A stretch of 64,000 nucleotides of DNA, from positions 4,464,001 to 4,528,000 of the forward strand of contig JAULSU010000006.1 in NCBI GenBank assembly GCA_030512335.1. Reading direction: 5' to 3'. Of this stretch, positions 31,510-43,307 are shown piece after piece. Position 1 is the stretch's first letter. Every line of letters starts with the position of its first letter. Both the position numbers and the translations under genes were made by a program. The stretch is from Immersiella caudata. Its lineage: Eukaryota > Ascomycota > Sordariomycetes > Sordariales > Lasiosphaeriaceae. Under the pieces are notes generated by a model. It did no database searches. It saw only the letters and a list, made by a program, of their open reading frames with translations, and had not been told where the DNA came from.

Positions 31510-33127
31510 CTAAGACCTCTTTCTTGTTGTGGTACTAGCTAGAGGTGATCGACGTCCAAGTCCTCCACGCCTTGCAGCACGCAAATGCCCATCGCTCTCC
31601 ATAGCTCTCTGTGCCAGTCTCCTGACCTCATCCTCCAGTTCCTCTACGCGATCAGTTGCATCCTTCGAGATCTCGGCCAAAGACATGAGGGTGCCGTCGG
31701 CTAGAAGATTCCACCTTTCTTCGAAACCCAGGAGAACTGCCTTGGCCTCTTTGAGGATTGGAGGGGTGGTGGGGGAGGCGAGCCCAGTCTGCCGTTTCGC
31801 AACACACACACGGTCCATCATCGCCGCACTCCTTCCCTTCACAGCGTCCTGTAGACGCATAAAATCAACCTCCAGAGACGAAGTGTGACGTCTTACAACC
31901 CTGGCCCTCTCAAGGAGTCGGCGTTCCCGAGCTAGTAGGTTGCGGCGTGCCTGAGCTAGTCGGGCCGAAGCAGCAGCACGAACATCGGGTTGCGGGGCAC
32001 GAGCATCGGGTTGCGGGGCACGAGCATCGGGTTGCGGGGCACGAGCATCGGGTTGCGGGGCAGGCTGTGGCCGTGAATCGTCTACCCTCTGGCGCTTTGT
32101 GGCACTGCCAGCGCCCTCTCCTTGCCGACCATCGTGCGTTGGCATCGTCGCGAGCGGCCTCTTGCGAGACATGTGAAGGGGAGAGTTGTGAGCCGTGTCG
32201 GCCTCCACAAGTTCCTCAGGAGCCCTTGAAGCCGTGGTCCTGTTCGCCTTGGAGCCGGCGTTGTTGGGGGGAACTTCGTCACTTGAAGGCGCGCCTGCCT
32301 GGGCCGTTTCGACTAACGACGCAGCTGGAGTGCCACGCGCCTGGAGTGTAACATGCGGAACCTGGGAGGCCGCCCTCAGGGGGCAGGGGCGGCGCATGGC
32401 AGGGGCGGCATATGGGCCAGCACTGGCAATTCTGAGCTGTCTCGCGGTTTGGCAGGGCACAAATATAACCTGTGAAAACCCAAGCCCTTGAGAAGGTGCG
32501 TGGTTCGGTCTGGAGTTCGTGTCCCCGACGGGGAATTGGCCGTCGCCTTGTGAGTCGTCGGCAGCGGGCGCTTGTTCGGACGTGGGGTCTGGATCGAGTC
32601 GAAGATTATCAATCACGTCGTGGGTAAAGTCTTGAATCTATAGAACGGCAGGAAATCGTCAGAATATGGCCCAAGAGGCAAACCAGGGGAAGTGGAGCAC
32701 CGACCGGAGCTCCAGAGCTGCCACTGGTAGTAGGGACGCCATGACGCGAAGCTGCATTTGACAGCTGCTGGCCAGTGAGCGCTGGTCGGGACTCTATCTC
32801 GGCCGCTTCTGGTTGGGATCGGTAAAGCTGTTGTGAGGGCGCCGGCGCCTTGTAGTAGTGATTCGGATACGTGATCGAAAGTTCGTGGAGATGTCGTTCG
32901 CAGCTTGGCGGGGTCGGAACTGGCAATTTTGGCAGCAGATGACACGCGATAGCATCACGTGACTCAAAGATAACCGGAAGCAACCAATGAGCTGGCTGAG
33001 GTTTGGCCCACAGCGTAGAGGGGCAGTGGAGATTCCGGCCCACACTGGAGCTTCCTTTCCCAAACATCAAACCATTCAACCACCGTGAGGACGCAAATGC
33101 GTCATCTCTACAAGGGATCATCTCCAA
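31510..33127 (-). CDS. Lineage-specific protein with APQPDAR repeats and C-terminal coiled coil
   Basis: The main exon (31510-32637) is a long open frame with protein-like composition. It probably joins, across a 67-nt intron (weak donor gtcggt, branch ctgac, acceptor ctatag), to an upstream exon at 32705-33127, giving about 516 residues. The middle is Ala/Pro/Gln-rich with a basic SRKRPLATMP stretch that could be a nuclear signal. Four copies of the heptapeptide APQPDAR follow. A Leu/Arg-rich helical region (LAQARRNLLARERRLLERAR) and another at RVEELEDEVRRLAQRAM predict coiled coils. No known domain. The start codon is uncertain; a second open stretch at 33118-33414 on the same strand could belong to it. 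Confidence 0.42.
31977..32060. repeat. Four 21-bp tandem repeats within the coiled-coil protein gene
   Basis: Units start at 31977, 31998, 32019 and 32040 and are identical except for one base in the first. On the minus strand they encode APQPDAR heptapeptides (the first unit has Val for Ala). Near-identity indicates recent expansion. Confidence 0.92.
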
Positions 33128-33414
33128 GAGACTGCCATACGTATATCTGGGTCTTTTTCAACGTTGCTGAGCGCGATGGCCAAAGACCTACCCCACTGCT
33201 CGCGAGGATGCTCACCGACAGCGCAATGACCAAGGGGCTCGATGCGCGACGTTGAAGTCTTGGCAAAACTCTTATCCACGACCCACACACCCACAGAAGG
33301 CGCATCTTCGAATCTTCTTGGAACGAGGTACAGTTCAGTCAAAGCTACATCTTCAGTGTCGCACTGATGGCACAGCATCTCCACGTCTGCATCCCGCTCG
33401 CACTGTGCCTGCAT
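33118..33414 (-). CDS. Possible small protein or 5' exon of the repeat-protein gene
   Basis: An open frame of 98 codons from an ATG at 33414 with protein-like composition, including MLCHQCDTEDVALTELYLVP and EQWGRSLAIALSNVEKDP. No family is recognised. A GTATGG donor-like site near its end would allow splicing into the downstream gene, which would make it exon 1 of that locus. I cannot decide between a separate small gene and an exon. Confidence 0.28.
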   Translation of the reverse strand: MQAQCERDADVEMLCHQCDTEDVALTELYLVPRRFEDAPSVGVWVVDKSFAKTSTSRIEPLGHCAVGEHPREQWGRSLAIALSNVEKDPDIRMAVSWR

Positions 33415-33478
33415 CTCCTAAAGTTCAAGCACACGACAACCCAAAAACTCGCAGCACACCCAAGTCCGGATTAACAAA

Positions 33479-35859
33479 TCACACCCTAAGTCCAGAGTCA
33501 AACTGCTTGTGTGGCGAGGTGCTGTAATACGTGGTCCACTGCTCACACACCGGCTCAATCTCCTCAAGCCGGACCGTCGCCGGTATTTCCTGAACGCGCT
33601 CCAGGAACTGGACACTTAGCCCCTGCGAGACGTGCCAGGCAATGTGACAGTGGAACAGCCATGCTCCAGGGTTGTCCGTCCGGAAGGCAACCACGACCCA
33701 GCCGTTACCAGGCAGCATGGTTGTGTCGCGACGAGTAGGGTTGGCGAAGTTAAGTGTTGCTCGATCGGTGGCGTCGTTGTAGCGCCGGACGGGGATGGCG
33801 AAGGGGTTTGCGACTGCTGGGGATCGACCGAGGATGAGGAAGTCGTGGCCCTGATGGGGAGTCAGTTCGTCTGGTCTGACTAGTCACACACTCCAAAATT
33901 AAGACTTACGTGAAGATGCAGGGGGTGCTAGGCAAAGCCTGGTCTTAGTTTCCTTCCACTCGAAGTCATGATGGCAGTGTAGGACTTACCGGAACCCCAA
34001 GTCCGTTTTCCACGACCCAGAATGCCCACTACCTACCGTGTAAGCGAAACCCCTACGCGGGCGAGGAGGTCCACACCAACCTGATTTGCCTGTGGCACCT
34101 CGAATACATTATACCTGTTTGGGAAGTTCATGTCCCCCTTAGCCAGATACTCAAGAGTAGGCTCATCCCAGGTAATGTTCATATCCTCGCCATTAACCTT
34201 CCAGTACACTCGCTGCTGTCCTTCCCAAGTCTGTACGGCGATGGAGACGTCGAGGGCGTTATCGGGGGACGCGGTGAAAGACGGTGCAGGTGGGCTTCGA
34301 GTGACGATAGGACTAAAATTCGTGTTGTCTTCGCACAAGCTGTCGGGCGGAGGCGTGCCCTGAAATGCCGGCAACGCAGTTGAGCTTGCGCCCTCGTAGT
34401 CGAAAATGGCAGCAGGGTAGCGGATGTTGGCGACGCCGCAGAGACCTGATGCGGCGAACGTGACGTTGAACCAGTAATTTCCAACGCTCTGGCTAGCGTC
34501 TATGGTTACATCGTACCGCTGGCCAACGGTGAGGAACAGGCTCTGCGCGGTGTAGGCATTAACTGGAATGAAATCGGTTTGAATCACGGTCATGGAGTGA
34601 TTGTTGAGCGAAACGGTGAAGGCATTATCCACGCTGGTGTTGATGATTCTGAGACGGTGGCGTTTTCCCGGCTTCAGCTTCACGCGGTAGTAGGAACCTC
34701 CACCGGCTGCATTCACTGCCGCAATATCGTGTTAGTGACTGCGGAGAGAGGGGAAGAGACTCAAGGGTTTAGGGGTCGATACAAATGACAAGTTGGAATA
34801 TTGACACTTACCGTGGGATCCATTGAATAGCACATTGTCAGCGGGGGGTGCAGCACCCGGCGGCGGGATAAGTGAGTGCTGGATCTCATCTGCGGCGCCA
34901 TAATACCAATCGGTGAGTGGGAACACGCCAAGGTCCTCCTCATACGGCAGCGAGGCAGGGCCGTCAATCTGAATCGTTCCTACCACACCGTTTGCGTACT
35001 GTGAGGAAAAGTGGCTGTGGTACTGGTGCGTTGTCAGCTTCACTCGTCGCAGGGTTTGGAGAGGGCCGAGTTTACCCAAGAACTGCCGTACTGTTCCGCG
35101 CGGAAGCTGTAGACTTTCGAAGCTCCCGGAGGAAGCGGGCATTCCGTGATTCCGTTTGCACCGTCGTTCTGGTTATTTTCATGCATGCGGATGCCATGCC
35201 AATGAAGTGACGTTCTGTTCGACGGTCAAACAAAAAGATTCAGGCGGCAGGAAAGAAAAGGCGAGAGACACACCCGTTAATGCGCAGATTATTAGTAACA
35301 GTGACACGAACTGTATCACCCCAATCCGCCCTGATGGTAGGACCTGGACTCGACGTCAGTTCAAGGTTCAGGCGAACACCCGGGACGGACCGCCTACCAG
35401 GGAACTTTCCTGCTTCGACGTTAGTCAAGTTCACAGTTTGAAGGGTTCGCCCGGAACTGGCCGCCGCCTAAGATCAGGGAAGCGGAACCACTTACCATTG
35501 ATCAGCATCGCCTTCTTCTTCGGCACTCCATCTCCCCCAATCCATTCATCATGCTCGGTAATGACGAGATTGTACTATCAACTAGTCAGTTTGAAATCAC
35601 GGATGATACCAGCCCCCCCCCCCCCCCTTACCTCTCGTGTTACGCCAGTCACCGGAATGGCGGTCTCATAATCAGTGTTGATATTGAACCCAGACGTCCA
35701 ACATGCCCTGTTCGTTGCCGTGTTACAAGTGGGCGCCCTCTTCAGAAGATTGGCCGGAGAAGACAAGACCTCTTTCGTGAGAGGAGGCGAGGGAATCGCG
35801 CTCCCAAAGCCAAGGAATGCCAGGCTGCTGAGCACTTGAAACAGAAAAGCTGGCCGCAT
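33479..35859 (-). CDS. Laccase (asco-laccase, multicopper oxidase)
   Basis: Ten exons on the minus strand: 35632-35859, 35496-35574, 35398-35409, 35274-35343, 35076-35214, 34812-35022, 34081-34715, 33990-34028, 33910-33927 and 33479-33850. All phases agree; 600 residues. Residues 1-21 are a signal peptide, followed by a propeptide ending in KR. The four copper signatures are intact: HWHGIRMHENNQNDG, WYHSHFSSQYANG, HPLHLHGHDF and WLFHCHIAWHVSQGL. Laccases oxidise phenols with oxygen, using one type-1 and three type-2/3 coppers. The C-terminus SPHKQFDSGLRV carries the DSGL plug of ascomycete laccases, which is processed after DSGL. Exon 3 is only 12 nt and exon 9 only 18 nt (exactly HPLHLH). 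Intron 1 begins gtaag and then 15 G. Likely substrates are plant phenolics, lignin or melanin precursors. Confidence 0.9.
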
Positions 35860-37500
35860 CTTGGGAGAGACGTCCGATGCGGCAAAGGCTCAGGTGGAGA
35901 CCGAACGTGACAGGCACGTGTCTGGGAGTGTCGTGATGACGAAGTAGAGAATCCAACAAGTGGAAATGCGGACAAAGTGCTCTGAGCAGTCACTGCCGCG
36001 CAAGACTCCACCAATTTAAAGCCAAGAGAATGGCAAACAGACTGGAAGAGAGATGTTGACCTTATACCAAGAGTGGTTGACCCGCAGTTGGGAACGAGAT
36101 CCTGGTCCCGAGCACGCGCAGCGTCATCCCCGCTACGAACCAGTTCACCAGCTAGTCGGCAGCAGTTCCCATCCCGACAGGAGTCCTGAGAGACAAAAGA
36201 AACCAAGCAGGTCTGAGAGCTTCAATAGTCCCATCGTTTCGGTGGGCTGAGGTGACACCCGGCCACCCACATTCGGGCAGGGTGGTAGCCTGTGGGGAAG
36301 GAACATTGAGAAGCGGTTCAGGGATGCTTTGGTATCTCTCAGTTGATCTGGAAAGCTTGGCATGCGAGGTGTGTGGACTACGCGACAACCCATGCCGTCC
36401 ATGCAAGTGGGAACAAGAAAGATTAGGCGAGGTCTGCTGTGACCGAGGTGAAAGTAGATGTGAGGGCGCCGGGGAGAGAGATAACAAAATTTCGAGCTGC
36501 ATGGGCACCTCCCCCGCGGAATTTCGAGTTGGAGACAAGAAAGCTTACATGGACGTTCCGTAAATTCCTGCGGTGCCGGTTGTTGATGCAGCTTGTTGGT
36601 CTAAGCTGCAGCCTCGGTTATCGGCCGTTTGGGATTGAGCTCCAGTCGAAGCTCGAACGGTGCCGAACATGACATCTGGTGTTTTCCTTCCTGCATGGGA
36701 TGCATTCGCATGCCGATATCACCCTGAGGGTGCTATCGAAGAGAAGAACATGCCAGTTCATCTCACTCCGAAGGACCGGTGCGTGGCATTTGCATCAGTT
36801 CCCAAGATGGAAGCTGATAGTCGCCTGGCCGATGCTCGGTCATCGGATGTTGATGGTGAGCACGGATGGTCCGGTAGGTCGGTGCTTACCGGTCGCTTCC
36901 GAGCGTCTGAGCGGCGCAGTGGTGACATTTGGTCGGAAATGTCCATCGAATATGTGCTGTTGTTTGACTCCGAGCGCAAGTCCAGGTCCTAGACACGTCT
37001 GAGCGACGTGCATGACGCTGGCAATAGTCTTGGTGGCGGAAAGCAGCTGGCCTCTTCAAAGTGGAAGGTGCTCGCCTATCCGTACAACTGCAAAGTTTGG
37101 GCGAGTCAGTGAGGGTTGGACCGTAGACGGGCGGTGGGTGGTCATTCACAAACCGTTGCCGTGCGGCCCTGAGCTGCTATTGGCTCCGAGGTGCCTCGTC
37201 GAATTGGCGGAAGAGCAAACCCCTATTGTTTTCCATGCCGTCCCTCCATCCCGACGAAAAAGTGTGATGGGACAACGCACCCAGCAGGATCCTGCAAACA
37301 ACCGTCAAGAATAAAGCCTTAGGCTTTGCAGCTGCATGTGAGGAAGCACAGTTTACCCAGTAGAGCGAAATGCGGCGATGGAAAACGCGTGCTGATATTG
37401 CTTTTTCGTGTGGAGGCATCTCTGCGCCTCCATCTGAACGTGGCTTCATCTATGTGGCTCCATCTGGACCGCGGTGGCTGTGCATACCGTCGGACAGTGT
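35860..37500. other. Intergenic region
   Basis: About 1.6 kb between the laccase start (minus) and the 3' end of the GH43 gene (minus). It should contain the laccase promoter next to 35860. Overlapping short frames on both strands show no family. Nothing else recognised. Confidence 0.5.
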
Positions 37501-38922
37501 TCATTCAAGGAAGAAGGTCGCCGACTCCTTTGTGGAGTCCCCAGCGACTGACACCGACAAACTTCCGCCACTTCCCAGCACAAGAAACCTGCCGGCAGAA
37601 TCAGAGGTCTCAAACGAAACTCCGCCCGCATTCGCCAATCCAGCGCGCTGAATAAAGCTCGTCTCGGTGTTGAAGCTCGTCTGGCTGCTTCTAGCCTCAA
37701 ACCTGATCTGGCTTCCGGAGCGACGGAGATAGGTCCCTGGCTTAACCGTAGACTCGAAGCTCACGGTGTTCCCGCCAGCAAGCCCAGGACTAACGATGCG
37801 GAACTGAGTCTCTGGCAAACTGGCGGCGGTGGTGCTCGGTTGGGTACCGCTGTAGTAGCGCACAAAGAGACTTTGGCTCGTAAAGGACCTCACTCTCACT
37901 GGGGTGTTGCCGTCAGGGACTGGGATACCAAAATCGGGCGAGCCATCAGCCTTCCAGTACAGCTTTTGCACCCGTGTTCGCCGGTTGGGATCGTTCAGGG
38001 GATCGCCGTTGATATCGCGATATCCACGGTCGTGGTAGACCATGATATCACTCAGTCCATCTTCCGAAACGGTGAAGGAGTTGTGACCCGGCCCGTACTG
38101 CTTGGTATCGGCATTGCTGACGAAGATGGGATTTGGCGACTTGCTCCAAGATGCTGGGTTCATGAGATTAGCCGAGGCGTCTGCCGTCAGAAGGCCCATG
38201 CAGTAGTTGTGGTCCGTCGCGCTGGCCGAGTACGTCAAGAAAATCTTGCCGTTTCTCTGGATGACGGCGGCTCCTTCGTTCACCCTGTATCCGATTCTTT
38301 CCCAGCTCCTGTCGGGCCGCGAGATGACGACAGCGGTGCCCCGTATCGTCCATGGGTTTTGCAGAGGGGCGAGGAGGAGACTGCTGTTCTCGTCCGTTCG
38401 GGAGGGCTCCTGCTGAGCCCAGACTAGATAGCGAGTTCCATTGACTACAAAGGTAGAGGCATCGAGCGAAAACGTGTCCCAGTTGGTCTTGATGAGTCCC
38501 TTCTCGACCCAGTTGGCCGTGAGAGCGTTGGCTCCGGTTCCCTCCAACACAAAGGCACGGATGCGCCACTGACCGGATACGCCGAGCGCGACGTAGATGT
38601 ACCATTTCTCGTCGATGAAGTGGAGCTCGGGCGCCCAAACCTGCCCGCTGCCGACGCCCGATGCCTTCCGTCTCCAGATGGTTGTCTCGGGCGCTGTCGT
38701 CAGACCCGCGATAGTCTGAGCTCTCCTCAGAATAATCTTGTCGAACTCAGGAACAGTTGCTGTGTAATAGTAGAAGCCATCGGTGTGCTTCCAGATGTGA
38801 GGATCAGCGCGCTGGTTCACAAGCGTGTTGTTGTAGATGACAGCAGGCGAAGCTGTTGCCAGGCCCGCAAGAGACAGGGTCGCCGCCAGCGCCGTGACAG
38901 CCGCGCGGAGGAAGACACGCAT
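37501..38922 (-). CDS. GH43 exo-alpha-L-arabinofuranosidase with C-terminal AbfB/CBM42-like domain
   Basis: A single exon of 473 residues. Residues 1-24 are a signal peptide (VTALAATLSLAGLATA). The GH43 five-bladed propeller occupies about 28-330. The likely catalytic trio is the base Asp40 (RADPHIW), the pKa-modulating Asp154 (FSLDASTF) and the acid Glu216 (VNEGAAVI). Other landmarks are GQVWAPELHFIDEKWYIY and GPGHNSFTVSEDG. The C-terminal about 135 residues (VRVRSFTSQSLFVRYY onward, with FRIVSPGL, TYLRRSG and FLVLGSGG) match the beta-trefoil arabinose-binding AbfB pattern. This architecture is known for exo-1,5-alpha-L-arabinofuranosidases that trim arabinan side chains of pectin. It is secreted. 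There is no frameshift or intron. Confidence 0.87.
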   Translation of the reverse strand: MRVFLRAAVTALAATLSLAGLATASPAVIYNNTLVNQRADPHIWKHTDGFYYYTATVPEFDKIILRRAQTIAGLTTAPETTIWRRKASGVGSGQVWAPELHFIDEKWYIYVALGVSGQWRIRAFVLEGTGANALTANWVEKGLIKTNWDTFSLDASTFVVNGTRYLVWAQQEPSRTDENSSLLLAPLQNPWTIRGTAVVISRPDRSWERIGYRVNEGAAVIQRNGKIFLTYSASATDHNYCMGLLTADASANLMNPASWSKSPNPIFVSNADTKQYGPGHNSFTVSEDGLSDIMVYHDRGYRDINGDPLNDPNRRTRVQKLYWKADGSPDFGIPVPDGNTPVRVRSFTSQSLFVRYYSGTQPSTTAASLPETQFRIVSPGLAGGNTVSFESTVKPGTYLRRSGSQIRFEARSSQTSFNTETSFIQRAGLANAGGVSFETSDSAGRFLVLGSGGSLSVSVAGDSTKESATFFLE

Positions 38923-41113
38923 GGTGATCTATCGAGTCGGATGCGGAATCGACATTCGCCGAGTCGAGTATCCCCAAGCCCTGCTTTATACTTGCGATCG
39001 AGCGATGCCCTTGACAGTGTCGACCGAGGCAATCTGACTGCCTCAACATCAACACCTGAAAATACCACATCAAATGTTGCATGTACCTGTGTCACGCGGG
39101 CTTCACACCTCCATCAATTTTCCGGCTATGTGTCCATTCCCCCGCATCGCTCATCGCTGTCCGCCGCTTTAACCGGATCTTGGGCCAGCGCTGGGCCAGT
39201 TTCCCGGCTATTGAAGCTGAAATGGACCTCCGTCCTTTCCATGCCGAATGCTAGAGCCCAGCTTACTGGAGCGCATAAGAGGGAAATCCACGCGCGCAAC
39301 TGATTGGAGGAATATCTGAACTGTTATTGCAAGTTGGAGAAGATGGAGAAAGTGGCAGGCAGGCACAAGCTGAGACTTGCCGACGCCCTCAGAATGACCC
39401 AATGTGCCGGTCGCGATTTTCCAGGGAGGAAGAGACCTCGAATAGAGACAAGACCGAAGGTCAGAATACGGCCCATGACCCCATGCCGTTCAGGCGTGCG
39501 TGGCTGCGGTATCGTTTGCGCGTTCGTGCGGGCCGCCGCGGGGGCGAACCACAGCTGACGGGAGCGGGGAAAGTGACGGAAGACCCACTCCGAGTCGGTT
39601 CAGGGAGGGTCCCCAAGGCCCAGGTTCATCGAAGTTGGCTGTGTTTGCAACCGAGAAGGGTGTCGAAGTGCTACTGTCTCCAAACCCAACGAAACATCTT
39701 GGGCGGCAAACCTGGGCCGTGTTCAGATACACAGCGGCGAAGAAGTTGGCGGGCAGAGGGTCCCGTTTCAGATGACAACGGATGGCCCCAAAGACCCGAC
39801 CTCTGAGACAGAAATCCCGATTGCGCTCGGCTGGTTTGCGAACTCGGCTTGTGTCGCTGTCGAGGCAAATCGGTGGCAGAGAGATGGCGGGCCTGAGGCG
39901 CCACGGCCTTGGGATGGCAGTGGCGTGCGTGGGTCCTTGGAGCGAGTTCAGCCCACCACTTGCCCCATATGTTTTGCTCGCTGTTAGCCACCGCCACCAT
40001 CATTGGTCATTAATGTACATCAATGTATGTCAATGCGTCAACGACATCATCCCTGCGTTGTTTCGTGAAGAGCTCACAGATGGAAACCTGGATTCCGTGG
40101 AGGCTTCTCTGGTCGGCTCGGAATTCCCTCCAGAACGCCAAGTTTCAAGTTGTGGGTACCTGCAGTAGCGCGCTTCGCCCCTCCCGTCTGACCCACCAGA
40201 TGCAGGTCCTCGGCACTCAGCCTCCAATAAAAACCGCTGATCGACAGGCGATCGCCAACCCCACATCACGCACTTGCTGGTTTCCGGGATGGAAATCGAG
40301 GGCTGCAAGTTCTGTTGGATGCGTGGAGCTGTAACATCGGGATCACAACATTTTCTGGATCGCTTATTGTCCCATAGTAGCACAAAAAAGGCCCGAAAAA
40401 GCTCTTACCACGGTATTCGGCAGAGCGGCAGTCCCTTGTGTGCAGCGGGTCCTGCAATAAAAATGGACGCCTGTCGGGTGGCTGGGGTGAGACCCACTTG
40501 CTTTTTTTTCGCGCTCGACGCCCCAAAAAAAACGTGTTGCAGCTGTGGGCAGCCACGTCTGACCACACCTGCGGAAAAAGCCGATTTGCCCGAGCACCCC
40601 AGTCAGGGGACTCCACCAGGTTCATCACGACAGAGGTCGGCCCTGGACAAAAACCCTGCTCCCCCACGCTGCCGCCCAACAGCGAGCTTTGATCTCTCCT
40701 CCAACAATGCCGTTTGCCATCGGTTCCTGACTTTGCAGTCAGTCCATTCCTTTCTCCAGTCTATCCAAGTCGCCCACTCTTTCATGCGACAGTGGCAGGC
40801 CACTCATTTGGAGCAACTGTACCAGCTTGGAGCTGATCCCGTCCTTCTCGATCTCGAGTTGTCTGCATTGGACAGCCAATTCCCTTCATTTTGAAGTCAA
40901 GTGAAAACCATCTACCGACGCAAACTGCGCAACACGACACGGCAACCCAGCGCCGCCCACGATACGACGACACGATAGCATAGCGAATCGATTACCTGCC
41001 AAACCAAAACACGCACCAGTCCTTCCATCGAGCAACTGCAGCGCACTGCCCGCGTCCTTCCCGTCCTTGATCGCTTTTGGATACCCCTCGAATTGAACAG
41101 CATTTCCAGCACC
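38923..41113. other. Intergenic region between divergent secreted-protein genes
   Basis: About 2.2 kb between the GH43 start (minus) and the GPI-protein start (plus). It contains a TATA-like box for GH43. The plus-strand open frame at 40274-40894 has no family character. I see no repeat or RNA gene. Confidence 0.5.
38981..38990 (-). promoter_or_regulatory. TATA-like box of the GH43 gene
   Basis: On the minus strand the sequence tataaagcag lies about 60 bp upstream of the GH43 ATG at 38922. Confidence 0.45.
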
Positions 41114-42256
41114 ATGTCCGGCCTCCGCGCATTTCTCTCCCTTTCCGCTCTCGCCTTTGCTGGCCGTGCCGCCGGCGAAGCTTGCTGGGCCACCCCGCAC
41201 GACAGCTACTCTTCGTCCGTTGGAGTTCTCGGCTGCAAGATCAACACCGATCGCGTCGCCTACTGGCCGGGCTCTATCGACTGCAATAACATCTGCATCA
41301 AGCTGAGCCACGGGGGCCGTTCGGTGAACCTTTTGCGCATCGACCAATCCGGCGGCGCGTACGACATCAGCTACGATGCCTGGGTCTATTTGCAGACCGG
41401 CCAATCGGCTGCTACCAACCCCATCGCTGGTGGGGCTGTGGCCATGGACTACGAGGAGGTAGATGCCTCTGAGTGCGCCGACCTGATCTACACCAATGGC
41501 GCCAAGTTGCCCCTCAGCGCATCAAACAGCATGAACTTCCTGAGCAGCTGTCTTGCTCAGCCAAACAGCTACGTCGCCCAGAACCACGTTCTCTTCAACA
41601 TTTGCGACGCGATTTGCTCCCTCGGCCAAGACGAAGAGTGCCACCTCGACCTCGCAGTCAGCAACCAACCCAGTTGCCCCCACACTCTGGGGTTGACGAC
41701 GGAACTCACAAGTGCCCCGGTCTTCAATATCCTGTACCAAACAGGCAAGGTCGTTGTCGCAGGGACCGGGAAGCTTGCACCTGCTCAAGTCAAGACCCCC
41801 GTGGACGTCGCCCCACAAGGCACAGCTCCGGATGTCCCTGTGCCGCCGCCCACCCAGCCGACCCCCTCTGCCGGCGTATTCAAGGAGCAGTATGCCACAG
41901 AGAATCCCCCGCCCCCGCCCCCGTCCCCGCCGTCCACTACTCTCTCGAAGCCAGCAGCGGTGAGCTCCATTCCGAGTGTCGACACGTGGGCAACACAGAT
42001 CTCGAGCAGTACAGTGGTCGCGCCAACTGCTGTCATCCTGCCGCCGAGTCCTAGCCACAATGCATCAGTCCCTGGCGTTGGCAAGCCGAGCGCGGGGCTC
42101 CCCACCGTGCTGGACGGCGCCACAGCATCGGGCACAAGAATCTCGCCCAGCAGTACGGGCGTCGTAGCCGTCAATGGGGGCAACGAGAGGCCTAGCATCC
42201 CACTTCTCACACTCCTTGCAGGCAGCATTGCTTGCTTCGTTCTCGCTGCACTCTGA
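41114..42256 (+). CDS. GPI-anchored secreted protein with double-psi-barrel-like domain
   Basis: A single exon of 380 residues. Residues 1-20 are a signal peptide (LRAFLSLSALAFAGRAAG). The Cys-rich domain (about 22-200) includes SIDCNNICIKLSHGGRSVNL followed by LLRIDQSGGAYDISYDAWVY. That resembles the double-psi beta-barrel (RlpA/expansin-like) core, where an Asp precedes the G-x-x-D-I-S-x-x-A-W segment. A Pro/Ser/Thr-rich linker (about 215-355, with a run PPPPPPSPP) follows. The C-terminus is a hydrophobic tail (PLLTLLAGSIACFVLAAL) after a small-residue region, typical of a GPI signal. It is likely cell-wall attached. The enzymatic residues of endoglucanase-like barrels cannot be confirmed. 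The ATG at 41114 places the signal peptide first. Confidence 0.72.
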   Translation: MSGLRAFLSLSALAFAGRAAGEACWATPHDSYSSSVGVLGCKINTDRVAYWPGSIDCNNICIKLSHGGRSVNLLRIDQSGGAYDISYDAWVYLQTGQSAATNPIAGGAVAMDYEEVDASECADLIYTNGAKLPLSASNSMNFLSSCLAQPNSYVAQNHVLFNICDAICSLGQDEECHLDLAVSNQPSCPHTLGLTTELTSAPVFNILYQTGKVVVAGTGKLAPAQVKTPVDVAPQGTAPDVPVPPPTQPTPSAGVFKEQYATENPPPPPPSPPSTTLSKPAAVSSIPSVDTWATQISSSTVVAPTAVILPPSPSHNASVPGVGKPSAGLPTVLDGATASGTRISPSSTGVVAVNGGNERPSIPLLTLLAGSIACFVLAAL

Positions 42257-43307
42257 CAGCCTCGCCAGCAACGCCGGGAGAACTCCGACTACCATTCATG
42301 TATATACTTTCTATGTCTTGCTAGATTGAGACGAACCCTTGTTCAAGCATTTACAGTCACTTCCTTCTCTGTGTCTCCGAATTGCATGCCCTGCCGCACT
42401 CCGTCAGTTTCCAAATTTCGCAGACTTCCCGTTAGTGGTCCTTCGTATGGTTCGAAGAGACAGCTAGTGCCGGACAGTACCACGGCCGTTTCGGGACATA
42501 CCACAAGTTACGTTGCCAAAACCAGGCCTATACCACGCCATGTGGTCAAGTGTCACGTCCTGGGCGGCTGGCGCCGTTTCCAGGTACCAACTTAGCAGAC
42601 TGTTACCAGTAGCTTGGGTAGACAGGCACTAGCCTCAACCGCTCAGTCCTGGACGCCGCTATCGCGGTTCGCCTGAGATCTCTGGCGGCATCGTCAGCCC
42701 AGCAAAACTCAAAAATAGACCAAGACCGCCGCCGTTTGAACGATGGGCAACAGAACTGAGGCTCTCGAGGTCGGCTCCATTAGTCGTATCCTGCAACATG
42801 GGATCCACCTTAGACGGCATGCACTACTAGTGATCATTTTCGCGTCTGTTTCCAATCAGGGATTCAAGGCAAGATTCAGATGGCGGGAAGTAACTCCGAG
42901 GGTATGTAGTCCATCTTCGGTGAGAAACCCCGATCATAGCACGGTAACCCCCAACTCCGAATTTGCGGTGGTGGCTGACAGCGGTATGAGATGGGTCGCA
43001 TTCGAAAAGGTTGGCCATGTTCTTCCACGGCTTCCAAGAACCGGGTATTACCTCTGCTGCACCAGACCCGGCTTCTCTCCCTTCACCCACAATATTCTAG
43101 AATACAGCCTATCCGTGACATATTGCGCCTGTAAGCCACTTGGCGCATGCCGAATTCCTTTTACCCCGCGGCCAGATCCGCTTTTCATCATTCGGAACTA
43201 GAAGTATATAGCTGACGGCACTCTGGTCAATATGCCCATGAAGAGCTCGGATGAAGCATCGGATCGATACCGTCGTCGCAACCTGACTTAAAGCACACAG
43301 CATCAGC
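42257..43307. other. Intergenic region
   Basis: About 1 kb between two plus-strand genes. The frame open on the plus strand at about 42.74-43.2 kb has no recognisable features. Nothing else seen. Confidence 0.5.

Noticed and set aside
40274..40894. 206-codon plus-strand open frame before the GPI protein
   Set aside because: Low-complexity and Cys/Ser-biased without a domain or start context; the real gene begins at 41114.
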